A DNA stretch of 64,000 bases, taken from NCBI GenBank assembly GCA_963736715.1, contig CAVTQA010000042.1:43873-107872 (forward strand), in the 5' to 3' direction. The translations under genes were made by a program, and so were the position numbers. The DNA is from AP-15 sp963736715 (GTDB taxonomy: Bacteria > Pseudomonadota > Alphaproteobacteria > ATCC43930 > CGMCC-115725). Below the pieces are notes generated by a model, which worked only from the letters and a program-made list of their open reading frames with translations, searched no databases and was not told where the DNA came from. Below, piece after piece: positions 1 through 9,090 of the stretch (its first letter is position 1; the number at the start of each line of letters is the position of its first letter).

Positions 1-1
1 C

Positions 2-574
2 GACACTGCCCACGGCTTTTTAGCGTGGGCTGTTGCCGTGGTTATCGGTGCTGCGGTTCTCGCATCCGGAGTGTCATCCCTGTTGAGCGGCGGGGCTCAC
101 GCGGCGGGGACCGTTGCCTCGGGAGCCGCCGACGGCGCAAGCCGGGGGGCGGTTCAGGAAAATCCATTTGCCTATTACGTCGACAGCTTGTTCCGCTCCG
201 ATCACCCGAATGCAAATGCCACCGATCAGGACGTACGTGCCGAGGCTGCGCGCATTCTTGCAGCGGGGATCAGAAACGGCGACGTTCCAGCCGGCGACAA
301 GACCTATCTTGCTCAACTCGTAGCCGCGCGCACCGGTATTTCACAAGCCGATGCCGAGAAGCGGGTCGATGACGTGATTGCAAAGGCGAAGGCCGCCGAG
401 ACGAAAGCTCGCCAGATCGCAGACGCAACCCGCAAAGCGGGTGCTTATCTGTCGATCTTCACCGCCGTATCGATGTTGATCGGGGCATTTATCGCAGCGG
501 CAGCAGCCGCGCTTGGCGGTCGGCATCGGGACGAGGACTGGCGCGCTGTTGCGGGCCCGCTCGGATACCGATGA
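2..574 (+). CDS. Membrane protein, 5'-truncated by window edge
   Basis: The reading frame is open from base 2, so the gene starts before the window; 190 residues are visible. The first visible residues (DTAHGFLAWAVAVV) run into a hydrophobic segment, then a Gly/Ala-rich stretch, an acidic and Lys-rich middle likely to be helical or coiled (about residues 60-140), and a second hydrophobic segment near the end (AYLSIFTAVSMLIGAFIAAA) with a short charged tail. This gives two membrane helices around a soluble helical domain. It resembles uncharacterised alphaproteobacterial membrane proteins sometimes labelled PhnA-like, an identification from memory and weak. No enzymatic motif is visible. The next gene also encodes a small membrane protein. 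Confidence 0.65.
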   Translation, partial: DTAHGFLAWAVAVVIGAAVLASGVSSLLSGGAHAAGTVASGAADGASRGAVQENPFAYYVDSLFRSDHPNANATDQDVRAEAARILAAGIRNGDVPAGDKTYLAQLVAARTGISQADAEKRVDDVIAKAKAAETKARQIADATRKAGAYLSIFTAVSMLIGAFIAAAAAALGGRHRDEDWRAVAGPLGYR

Positions 575-648
575 AATGCCCGCTGCGTGCCATCCGAATG
601 GGCATCCGCCGACTTGAGTCCAACGACTACTGAGAAAGGGAGCGTGTC

Positions 649-831
649 ATGGAATTGATCCTCATAATTATTCTGCTGATCATCCTTTTCGGTGGCGGGT
701 TCGGATATTATCGCGGTGGCTATCACACCCGCGGCGGCCCTTACAGTATCGGGGGAATACTCGGAGTTATCCTTATCGTTGTCCTGATCGTATGGTTGCT
801 GCGGGGAGCCGGGTACGTAGGCGGTTTCTGA
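649..831 (+). CDS. Small hydrophobic membrane protein (60 aa)
   Basis: This 60-residue protein starts with an Ile/Leu-rich membrane helix (residues 3-15). A Gly/Tyr/Arg-rich linker (GGGFGYYRGGYHTRGG) follows, then a second helix (residues 35-50) and a short Gly-rich tail. The ATG is preceded by GAAAGGGAG at a good ribosome-binding distance. The organisation resembles the short DUF3309-type hydrophobic proteins common in alphaproteobacteria, but the family assignment is tentative. It lies 75 bases after the preceding membrane protein on the same strand and could be co-transcribed. Function unknown. Confidence 0.6.
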   Translation: MELILIIILLIILFGGGFGYYRGGYHTRGGPYSIGGILGVILIVVLIVWLLRGAGYVGGF

Positions 832-978
832 ACCTCGACAGACCGACAGTGCTCCTCGCCGCCCCTCGAGGAGCAGACCCGCCCTCTACGCCCCGGATTT
901 GCGCACCACGATCGCTTGTCTGACGAAACATCCCCATCTAGAGAATACCATTGATTACACAAGATGCTCGGAGTGGAG

Positions 979-1236
979 ATGGCGGAAAGGAACGTGCTCA
1001 CGGTTCGGGTCTCGGCTGAGCTGCAGGAGCGTCTCGATGCGATCGCCGATGTTATCGACCGGCCGAGATCATGGGTGATCAACCGAGCGCTCGAAGCGTT
1101 CGTAGAATCCGAAGCTTGGCAAATTGAGGAAATAAAACGCGGACTTGCCGAAGCTGATGCGGGTGAGTTCGCGAGCGAGGCAGAAGTCGGGGCGATTTTC
1201 GAGAAGTGGCGCCGCGTAGATCCCGATGCACATTAG
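979..1236 (+). CDS. ParD-like / CopG-type ribbon-helix-helix antitoxin
   Basis: This is an 85-residue protein. Residues 6-45 (NVLTVRVSAELQERLDAIAD, then RPRSWVINRALEAF) match a ribbon-helix-helix DNA-binding domain: a beta strand followed by two helices that dimerise and bind an operator. The acidic C-terminus (ASEAEVGAIFEKW) is the usual toxin-binding tail of ParD-type antitoxins. I chose ATG at 979 because GGAG at 970-973 lies 5 bases upstream; an ATG at 964 is possible but lacks a comparable site. The stop overlaps the start of the parE-like toxin frame at 1226, the usual antitoxin-first arrangement. Antitoxins of this type normally neutralise a RelE/ParE toxin and repress their own operon. 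The partner toxin here is frameshifted. Confidence 0.85.
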   Translation: MAERNVLTVRVSAELQERLDAIADVIDRPRSWVINRALEAFVESEAWQIEEIKRGLAEADAGEFASEAEVGAIFEKWRRVDPDAH

Positions 1237-1509
1237 ATGGTTGCGCACCGCGCTGCGCAACCTCGATCATCATGCGAACTACATGCCGAAAATGACCCGA
1301 TCGCCGCCCGGGATACCCTGCAGCGCATTCGAGCTGCGGTCGATCAGCTCGCGGACTACCCGAGTATGAGACGTACCGGCAGGGTTCCTCTAACGCGCGA
1401 GCTGATCGTCGGCGGCACACCGTGGATCATCGTCTATCGCGTCCGCGCCGACGTGGTCGAGATAATCCGCGTGCTGCACGGCGCGCAATCATGGCCGCCG
1501 CAGCGGTGA
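1226..1509 (+). pseudogene. ParE/RelE-type toxin, frameshifted
   Basis: Translation from ATG at 1226 (overlapping the antitoxin stop) reads MHIRWLRTALRNLDHHANYM, a typical ParE N-terminus. It then runs out of frame at about 1284/1285. The other frame continues the family pattern: ENDPIAARDTLQRI, then LADYPSMRRTGRVPLTRELI and PWIIVYRV, ending at the TGA at 1507-1509. One missing base after TACAT (the expected codon is ATC) explains the break. Joined, the product would be about 95 residues, normal for ParE, a toxin of the RelE/ParE fold. As written the gene makes only a short abortive peptide. It is either a true inactivating deletion or a sequencing error. Confidence 0.8.
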
Positions 1510-1532
1510 TTTCGGCAGCGGAATGGCTTCGC

Positions 1533-1856
1533 GCGGCGGCGGGTGCGCTCGGATTGGATGGCGGTCGAGCGCGAGCGCGGCATCTCGGTCTCCTCGGCGG
1601 TGATGAGCTTCGAGCATGGGGGCTCGCCTTCAACCTGCTCGACACGCCGGGCCACCAGGATTTCAGCCCACTGGGGTTTCAGCGAGGACACCTATCGCAC
1701 CCTGACCGCGGTCCCCGACATCCCTCCCCCGCTCGCGGGGGAGGGTTAGGGATGGTGCTCGACGCCGCCCCAATGGCGCCGAGGGGGATCGAGGAGCAGA
1801 CCCGCAAGCTCTTCGAGGTCTGCCGATTGCGCGACGTGCCAATCTCACCTTTGCCG
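1533..1856 (+). pseudogene. prfC fragment A (codons ~49-140), broken
   Basis: This stretch is nearly identical to bases 6442-6718 of the intact prfC, covering the switch I and DTPGH regions up to just before the NKLD motif. It is shifted out of frame and carries two insertions. One is a short insert after GGCCACCAGGATTTCAG containing CCCACTGGG followed by a repeat of TTTCAG. The other, at about 1713-1751, contains a GC-rich hairpin of the repeat family found elsewhere in this window. It begins immediately after the parE-like stop. It has no start site and no downstream two-thirds of prfC, so it cannot encode a release factor. Confidence 0.85.
1713..1751. repeat. GC-rich palindromic repeat inside prfC fragment A
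   Basis: The core CCCTCCCCCGC-TCGC-GGGGGAGGG forms a strong hairpin and is followed by TTAGGG. It belongs to the same dispersed family seen at 14622, 14700, 33190, 41922, 46187, 56232 and 60042. Here it interrupts prfC-derived sequence, whose two sides resume on either side of it. Confidence 0.65.
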
Positions 1857-1954
1857 CCTGCCACTTGACGTGTGTACACAAAGGTGTATTTCATAAGCAT
1901 GGCGAGATTCAGCGGACATATTGGTTGGTCGAGTACTTCCGATAGAAACCGAAA

Positions 1955-2231
1955 ATGGATTTTGAATGGGATGAAGCAAAGAGGCTCAACAACATCGAAG
2001 AACGAGGGGTAGATTTCAGGGATGCAGCCTTGATTTTTGGCGGCACTGTTATCGCAAAGGAAGACACGCGGGAGGATTATGGCGAGCAAAGATTTCGTGC
2101 TCTGGGTCGGGTTGATGATGAGTATTACTGTCGTTGCCTATACATGGCGAGGTCCAGTCTTGCGCATCATTAGTGCGTGGAAGGTAGATGAAGATGGCAA
2201 AAAGCGATACGAAGAAATACTCTCTCGATGA
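1955..2231 (+). pseudogene. BrnT-type toxin (DUF497), frameshifted
   Basis: The N-terminal frame reads MDFEWDEAKRLNNIEERGVD, then REDYGEQRFRALGRVDDEYY, characteristic of the BrnT/DUF497 ribonuclease toxin. After the TAT TAC pair at 2123-2128 the frame breaks. The remainder (VVAYTWRGPVLRIISAWK, KRYEEILSR) continues in another frame to the TGA at 2229-2231. One extra T at 2129 accounts for the break, and removing it gives an ordinary protein of about 91 residues. The gene precedes and overlaps the BrnA-type antitoxin, the standard toxin-first order. As written no functional toxin is made. The caveat about sequencing error applies. Confidence 0.85.
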
Positions 2232-2460
2232 ACTGAGGGAAATGCGCGAGCGCGGCGAAACCGAAACCCGGGCCGATGCTCCCGAACTGAAGCTAGACGC
2301 AGATTTCTGGCAGGGGGCTCGCGTCGTGATGCCACCCGGCAAATCGTCCATTCACCTGCGCGTCGATACCGATGTGCTGGAGTGGTTCAAGGCGCAAGGG
2401 CGCGGCCATCTGAGCCGCATGAACGCCGTTTTGCGATCGTTCATGGAAGCGCAGAAGTAG
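2194..2460 (+). CDS. brnA: BrnA-type antitoxin
   Basis: This 88-residue protein has the BrnA pattern. The N-terminus (YSLDELREMRERGETETRAD) is the conserved BrnA leader, a middle LDADFWQGARVVMPP follows, and the C-terminal ribbon-helix-helix reads IHLRVDTDVLEWFKAQGRGH, then LSRMNAVLRSFM. BrnA binds BrnT and represses the operon through this C-terminal domain. I prefer ATG at 2194, 9 bases after GGAAGG at 2179-2184; ATG at 2188 would be only 3 bases away. The start lies inside the brnT remnant. The antitoxin is intact although its toxin is frameshifted. Confidence 0.88.
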   Translation: MAKSDTKKYSLDELREMRERGETETRADAPELKLDADFWQGARVVMPPGKSSIHLRVDTDVLEWFKAQGRGHLSRMNAVLRSFMEAQK

Positions 2461-2527
2461 CATCAGGCACGCTGACACGGATTATCCAGAGCGTCAAAAC
2501 GCAGGCGAGGACAGGACCGTACCGATT

Positions 2528-2740
2528 CGATCATCTCGCATCCGGACGCCGGCAAGACCACGTTGACCGAGAAATTGCTGCTGTTTGGCGGGGCGCTCCA
2601 ATTGGCGGGCGAGGTCAAGGCGCGCGGCGAGCGGCGGCGGGTGCGCTCGGATTGGATGGCGGTCGAGCGCGAGCGCGGCATCTCGGTCTCCTCGGCGGTG
2701 ATGAGCTTCGAGCACGAGGGGCTCGCCTTCAACCTGCTCG
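2528..2740 (+). pseudogene. prfC fragment B (codons ~14-85)
   Basis: Bases 2528-2740 align almost perfectly with prfC bases about 6339-6551. They start within the P-loop region (SHPDAGKTT) and end abruptly after the codons for FNLL, where unrelated sequence begins. Unlike fragments A and C, the prfC reading frame is preserved throughout. The fragment has neither the first codons nor the last 440, so it is non-functional. It sits 67 bases after the brnA stop and before the AT-richer protease island. Confidence 0.85.
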
Positions 2741-3256
2741 GACCGACAAGCAGTAACTCGTAGAGGAGACGCGTGCCTAATGCCAGCTCGGCTCGCGCGC
2801 GATCAATCTCAATGTCCTTTAGACCGAATTTTGTTGGACGCGCGTCCATCGAATCGTGCTCTCCCCAGATTTGCTGCTTCTTAAAAGCGAGAGAGCTTCG
2901 GTCTTGGGGACGATTAGGAGGCCAATGGCATATTTCGCTGGAGCACGGTCCACACCAATGTTAGTTTGCTTCCTTAGCTAAACGCCAATCTGCGGCCCGC
3001 GGAGGTCTTAAAAGAAGTCTCCGACCGGTGGGCCGTAGGACCAGACGGAAGAGCAGCAGTTACTGGCCCGAAATTTGTGCGGAGCGAATGCCGGGGGCCA
3101 TCCGAAGCGATGCATAAAGGGATTCGACAACGGGGCGACAGGACGGCAATGGATAACAGTGGCGTTTCTATAACAACCAGCGGGTTTATGTTGCTAGAGT
3201 CCTTGCCAAAATCCAGTTGATCCTTACATCGGCAAATATATGCAAGGAGGTTAGTC
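2741..3256. other. Intergenic region without a supported gene
   Basis: No frame here shows a recognisable protein or plausible codon use. The region runs from the end of prfC fragment B to the M72-type protease start. Base composition becomes visibly more AT-rich toward 3256, which marks the left part of the protease island. Confidence 0.5.
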
Positions 3257-4540
3257 GTGTCTAGGAGACCCCACGATGGCTGGTTTGTAGGGACGAGATG
3301 CTTTTCATTTGTCTGGGGTGTGTGGATATGTTTTTTCCCGATATGGGCTGGATGCTCTACATGGCCGGCACACGCACAGTCGGACGCGCCGGCCCTCTTT
3401 TCTCCTCTACCGAACAACGCGATCCGCGACGAAACGCCGGCACAGGCACAAAAGTTGAATCAGATTAGAAGCAGGCCGACAACGGAAGATATTGTTTCTC
3501 TACTTCGCTTGAATTTGTCTGCTCTTCAAGGTCAGAGAGCATCATTATCTTTACCAAATGCCTCGGCCTTGACATTTTCACGGCAGCGTTTTGATTCAAT
3601 TAATAGGCAAAATTTTACTTGGTCGGGATCGCTGCCAGGTGTCAAGGGTGATGCGACAATTGTGGTCCACAACGGTAATGCCACGGGCACGGTAAGGAGT
3701 GACGAGAACCTGTATAGGATAGAGCCGGTCGGGAATGGTGTGCATGCCCTGGTAAAAGTGAACGAAGGAAGGTTCCCGCCTGAGCACCCCCCGAGCTTTC
3801 AGGAGCGCGAAAAGCGGGGCGACGTTGGACCGATTTTGCCGAACTCTGACAGGGCGGATCGAAAGATTGGTCCTACGCAGATAAGTGTTTTAGTTGCATA
3901 CACCCCTAAAGCAGCCAACGCTGTTTCCGACATCCTTGCTACCATTACATTGGCCGTAGCTGAAGCAAATACGTCCTACAGAAACAGTGGAGTAAATATT
4001 AACTTAAAACTAGCGGGCACGATGAGCATAGACCAATATGATGAAGACGGAAAAACTCTGGAAAATATCTTAGCAGATTTTGTACAAAACGATGCAGTAA
4101 AAATTAAAAGAAAGAACGTATTAGCAGATTTGGTAGCAGTCATAATCAATAACTCAGACGCGTGCGGGCTTGCCGATGCCATAATGGCGACGGCTCCAAC
4201 TGCGTTTGCGATTATCTATTATGATTGCGCTACCGGCTACTACTCGTTTGCGCACGAGCTTGGTCATTTGATGGGTGCTCGACATGACGAGCAAGATGAC
4301 CCTCTAGATCAGCCTTACGCTTATGGTCATGGTTTCAGGCATGATGCCTCGCCGAGCTGGCGAACGATCATGGCATATGATTGCCCGGCCGGGAGTGGAT
4401 GCCCAAGGCTTCAGTTTTGGTCCAATCCGAGGACGAGTAAAGATCAGACGCCAATGGGAACAGTTGACAGGAACGATAACGCTCGGGCACTAAACCAGAC
4501 TGCCACCACAGTAGCTCGGTTCCACACACAGTTACCTTAG
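3257..4540 (+). CDS. Secreted zinc metalloprotease, metzincin clan, M72-like (peptidyl-Asp type)
   Basis: This 427-residue protein has a long Trp/Phe-rich signal peptide, predicted to be cleaved near AHA-QS (about residue 41), so it is secreted. An N-terminal region of about 170 residues resembles a propeptide. The catalytic domain follows (from TQISVLVAYTPKAA). It contains the metzincin zinc site HELGHLMGARHD with ligands His333, His337 and His343 and base Glu334, and the downstream Met-turn IMAY. These features match M72-type peptidyl-Asp metallopeptidases. The start is GTG, chosen because AAGGAGG at 3244-3250 lies 6 bases upstream. Bases around 3960-4170 are distinctly AT-rich compared with the flanking genes, which suggests acquisition by transfer. 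No immunity or secretion gene is adjacent; a lipoprotein gene lies convergently downstream. Confidence 0.85.
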   Translation: MSRRPHDGWFVGTRCFSFVWGVWICFFPIWAGCSTWPAHAQSDAPALFSPLPNNAIRDETPAQAQKLNQIRSRPTTEDIVSLLRLNLSALQGQRASLSLPNASALTFSRQRFDSINRQNFTWSGSLPGVKGDATIVVHNGNATGTVRSDENLYRIEPVGNGVHALVKVNEGRFPPEHPPSFQEREKRGDVGPILPNSDRADRKIGPTQISVLVAYTPKAANAVSDILATITLAVAEANTSYRNSGVNINLKLAGTMSIDQYDEDGKTLENILADFVQNDAVKIKRKNVLADLVAVIINNSDACGLADAIMATAPTAFAIIYYDCATGYYSFAHELGHLMGARHDEQDDPLDQPYAYGHGFRHDASPSWRTIMAYDCPAGSGCPRLQFWSNPRTSKDQTPMGTVDRNDNARALNQTATTVARFHTQLP

Positions 4541-4640
4541 ACTTTCGTCCTGTCGGGTTCTTTCGAGCCCATTTGGCCTACACGCCGACGCGCGATCGGT
4601 CATTTAGAGACTGCCGGCATCCGGGCGCCGTCCATCAGTC

Positions 4641-5456
4641 CTATTGCGCGACAGCCGGGATAGTCGATGGAATCTTGGGGCCACTGGCGGCCGCAGCGTG
4701 CGCCGCCGGAATTGAATTGTGCACAAGAATGATAAAGTCATCAAAGCAAGCTTGGGACGTAATGTAGATCGGGGTACCGTTATGGCTCCCCACTTGGGTC
4801 AGCGGATAGCGTGGGTTTGCCGGGTGCCAGGAGCCATCTCTGAACCAAAATAGCCAGGGATTATAGAGTGCTGTGCTCTCCTTCTCGCTTTGATATTGTT
4901 GACACGCGCGACTTTCTCCTTCGATAAGAAGTTTGGCTGCTTGTTCACTAGTCGGTACAGGTGACTGAAATGGTGGAACCCATTGAGGAGGAGGAGCCGT
5001 TTCCTTTTTATTGAAAAGATCTAGCCGTTGCGTAGCTTTGTTTAATCTATCGGCCGTTGTCGTTTGAGCTGGGACTTGGGGCGGAGCGATGATGATAAAT
5101 GAGTAAACTGCCCGTAGATTTTGAAGGTCTCCTGCATCAACGACGGGCGTTAACGTCCATGAAGAGGTCCACGAAAACACGCCTAATGAGGCGGACAGAG
5201 ACTTCACAAAGTGAGCGGCCCAGGAAAGTGTTGGAGTTAGACTTGTGCTAGCCTGAGCTGAGCCCTGACTCATCACAACCTGAGAGGGCACCATTTCAGG
5301 ATCATCGATTGCTCTTCCAATGTTATAAACCACCTGAGTTTCGCGTACATCCGCAATGGTGGCTATTAGCTCCTCAGCATTTTGGGTAGCCTGAAAAGGA
5401 GCACATCCAGCCGACAATAGGACAATTATTAGGACTGTCGATTTCACAAAACGCAT
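4641..5456 (-). CDS. Lipoprotein of unknown function
   Basis: This product of about 271 residues starts MRFVKSTVLIIVLLSAGC. It has a basic start, a hydrophobic core and a lipobox (LSAGC), so the mature protein is anchored by a lipidated Cys18. I chose ATG at 5456 because it gives a normal-length lipoprotein signal. A longer reading from GTG at 5483 adds nine residues and cannot be excluded. The body has a beta-rich central part (VYSFIIIAPPQ), a Pro-rich segment (APPPQWVPPFQSPVP) and a C-terminal part rich in aromatic residues (LYNPWLFWFRDGSWH). I recognise no family. Base composition is AT-richer than the chromosome average, matching the convergent protease gene, so both probably arrived together. 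Confidence 0.7.
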   Translation of the reverse strand: MRFVKSTVLIIVLLSAGCAPFQATQNAEELIATIADVRETQVVYNIGRAIDDPEMVPSQVVMSQGSAQASTSLTPTLSWAAHFVKSLSASLGVFSWTSSWTLTPVVDAGDLQNLRAVYSFIIIAPPQVPAQTTTADRLNKATQRLDLFNKKETAPPPQWVPPFQSPVPTSEQAAKLLIEGESRACQQYQSEKESTALYNPWLFWFRDGSWHPANPRYPLTQVGSHNGTPIYITSQACFDDFIILVHNSIPAAHAAAASGPKIPSTIPAVAQ

Positions 5457-5621
5457 GTCCCGGAAGTTAGCTTCCATATCCACGGCCCGCTCAGCTCTCG
5501 TTAACGCCCTACTTGTGGTAGAATAGCGATGGCCAAGTTAGCCGTCAATCGCGATTTTCGCCGAATTTAAAGTGGTTTTCTAACTGCCCGACGATCCCAC
5601 CGTAACAGCCAAAGCGGATTG

Positions 5622-5931
5622 ATGAGCACCCTGACCGACGAGATTGCCCGCCGGCGCACCTTTGCGATCATTTCGCATCCGGACGCCGGCAAGACCACCT
5701 TGACCGAGAAATTGCTGCTGTTTGGCGGGACGATCCAATTGGCGGGCGAAGTGAAGGCGCGCGGCGAGCCGGCGGCGGGTGCGCTCGGATTGGATGGCGG
5801 TCGAGCGCGAGCGCGGCATCTCGGTCTCCTCGGCGGTGATGAGCTTCGAGCACGAGGGGCTCGCCTTCAACCTCCTCGACACGCCGGGCCACCAGATTTC
5901 AGCCCACTGGGATTTCAGCGAGGGCACCTAT
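5622..5931 (+). pseudogene. prfC fragment C (codons ~1-99), frameshifted
   Basis: This copy starts like the intact gene: CGGATTGATGAG precedes both, with ATG at 5622 here and 6298 there. It follows prfC through the P-loop. One extra C in the codons for GERRRV (about 5769) shifts the frame. Near 5894-5915 it carries the same CCCACTGGG-containing insertion found in fragment A. Similarity ends at about 5931, after the codons for SEDTY. The initial reading frame encodes only about 50 authentic residues. It lies directly upstream of intact prfC in the same direction. Confidence 0.85.
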
Positions 5932-6297
5932 CGGTTCCGGCTGAGCGCTGATCAACCATGCGGTTGCCATAATCGCATGGTACTTCCGCGCAATCGGCGC
6001 CCACGATCGGGCGGGCGGTTCGCTTTGGAGGGAGTTGGCGATACCTGATCTCAACCTGATAAAACAGGCAAAACAGGTGGGGCGGCTAAGGTGATACCTG
6101 CTCGATCCCAAGGTTGCCTACTTTACCGCGGCGACGGGAATAGCCCCGTATTTTTCCTGCAAAAACAGGAGGTGAGCCGGGTCGTAGGGGAAGGCGTTGG
6201 CAAAGAGGCCGGCTGCCATCATATCCACCGCTCGTGTAGGCGCGGGGGTGCGCTCGCCGGAAGAGGCCGCACCCCCGGGAATAATTGAAACGGATTG
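5932..6297. other. Region between prfC fragment C and intact prfC
   Basis: There is no complete gene. Bases 6020-6100 contain several short repeats of the form AAAACAGG. The only protein-like signal is a minus-strand C-terminal fragment at 6118-6236. The final bases before 6298 provide the start region of prfC. Confidence 0.45.
6118..6236 (-). pseudogene. Orphan C-terminal protein fragment
   Basis: On the minus strand this stretch reads VDMMAAGLFANAFPYDPAHL, then LFLQEKYGAIPVAAVK and a stop. It has protein-like composition and codon use but no upstream part. Further upstream on this strand the frame runs antisense into prfC. It looks like the tail of a displaced gene; I cannot identify the family. 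It may be chance. Confidence 0.3.
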
Positions 6298-7884
<1,587 letters not shown>

Positions 7885-8159
7885 GGGCGGTGGACCCTAA
7901 AATTGCCGTAATGGCAGGCTATCCATTCCACGTCAGACGGGCCGATCTACTTAGAGTTTGCGTGCTGAACATGTTGATATGGAATATAATTTGTCGTTAT
8001 TTCGCTGTTTTCTCGCTGATACCTGGCTGTTATTCGACCACTGCCGTTGCGACAACGCGAGAGTTGCCGCGGCTCCAACCGGCTTGCTGGCTGTTTTTCC
8101 GCTGCATTTATCAGCGAGATCAGCGCCGTGCGATCAGGTCCGGGAACAGAGGATGACCC

Positions 8160-9077
8160 TCAATGCCGCCATTCATTGGGGGGTTGGATCGCATCGCCGA
8201 GCGGGAACGGCGTGGGGGTCGGGAGGGGTGCGGGTTCGGGCCTCTCGGCGGCTTCGGTCCTGCGGGCCTGGGCGGCGCGCTTCAGACGGTAATAGGAGCG
8301 GATGGTCAACGGGATAGAGCTGACATAGACGATTCCGACGACGGTCAAGGTCAGCCAAGGCTCGGTGGTGAGGAACGCCGTAGCGACGCCAAAGCCGAGC
8401 AGGGTCGGGATCACCAAATGGTGCGGTATGCGGATCCGCTTCAGCGATACGGTCGGGACCTTGCTGATCATCAAGAGCGCGATGCCGGTCACCGTGACGG
8501 CGCTCAGATAAGGCGAGCGGAACAGCCAGTCGCCCCATTCGAAGCTGAGGAACATCGGCACCATGACGAGCCCCGCTCCGGCCGGCGCCGGCGCGCCGGT
8601 GAAGAACGGCGCTGCGTATGACGGCACTTCGCCGTGGGTCTCGGTGTTGAACCGCGCCAGGCGGAGCGCGCAGCACACCGCAAAGAGCAGCGCGATCGCC
8701 CAGCCGAGACCGTGCAGTTCCGACAATGTCCACAGGTACAAAACTGCGGCCGGAGCCACGCCGAAGCTGACGAAATCCGACAGGCTGTCGAGTTCCGCGC
8801 CAAAGCTGGAGGTCGCCTTGAGGAGGCGGGCCATGCGCCCGTCGAGCCCGTCGAAGATGCCGGCGGCGATGATGGCAAAGACAGCCATCTGGAAATTCCC
8901 GCCCATCGCAAAGCGCATCGCCGTCATCCCGGCGCACAGCGCGAGCAATGTCAGCACGTTCGGGACCATGCGGTTGACCGACAGGCCGGACAGCCGCCGC
9001 ATCCGCACCCGTGACCGCCGGGTTCTTGCCGAACGCATCCTCAAGGTTCTCCTCCCATCGTCAGATCGCGGCTTCAT
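8160..9077 (-). CDS. pssA: CDP-diacylglycerol--serine O-phosphatidyltransferase
   Basis: This 305-residue membrane enzyme makes phosphatidylserine from CDP-diacylglycerol and serine. It has the complete CDP-alcohol phosphotransferase signature D79-G80-x2-A83-R84-x8-G93-x3-D97-x3-D101 (in DGRMARLLKATSSFGAELDS), surrounded by about six to eight hydrophobic helices. The N-terminal 35 residues are unusually Arg-rich (RTRRSRVRMRRL), as in other alphaproteobacterial PssA proteins of this subclass. It begins 13 bases after psd on the same strand, so the two successive enzymes of phosphatidylethanolamine synthesis are co-transcribed. Confidence 0.95.
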   Translation of the reverse strand: MKPRSDDGRRTLRMRSARTRRSRVRMRRLSGLSVNRMVPNVLTLLALCAGMTAMRFAMGGNFQMAVFAIIAAGIFDGLDGRMARLLKATSSFGAELDSLSDFVSFGVAPAAVLYLWTLSELHGLGWAIALLFAVCCALRLARFNTETHGEVPSYAAPFFTGAPAPAGAGLVMVPMFLSFEWGDWLFRSPYLSAVTVTGIALLMISKVPTVSLKRIRIPHHLVIPTLLGFGVATAFLTTEPWLTLTVVGIVYVSSIPLTIRSYYRLKRAAQARRTEAAERPEPAPLPTPTPFPLGDAIQPPNEWRH

Positions 9078-9090
9078 TGGGCTATCCGCC

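Noticed and set aside
2773..2964. 63-codon frame between prfC fragment B and the protease
   Set aside because: Composition is not protein-like beyond chance, no similarity, and no operon context.
4549..4575. Possible terminator after the protease (GGGTTC...GAGCCC)
   Set aside because: Short imperfect stem with no following T tract.
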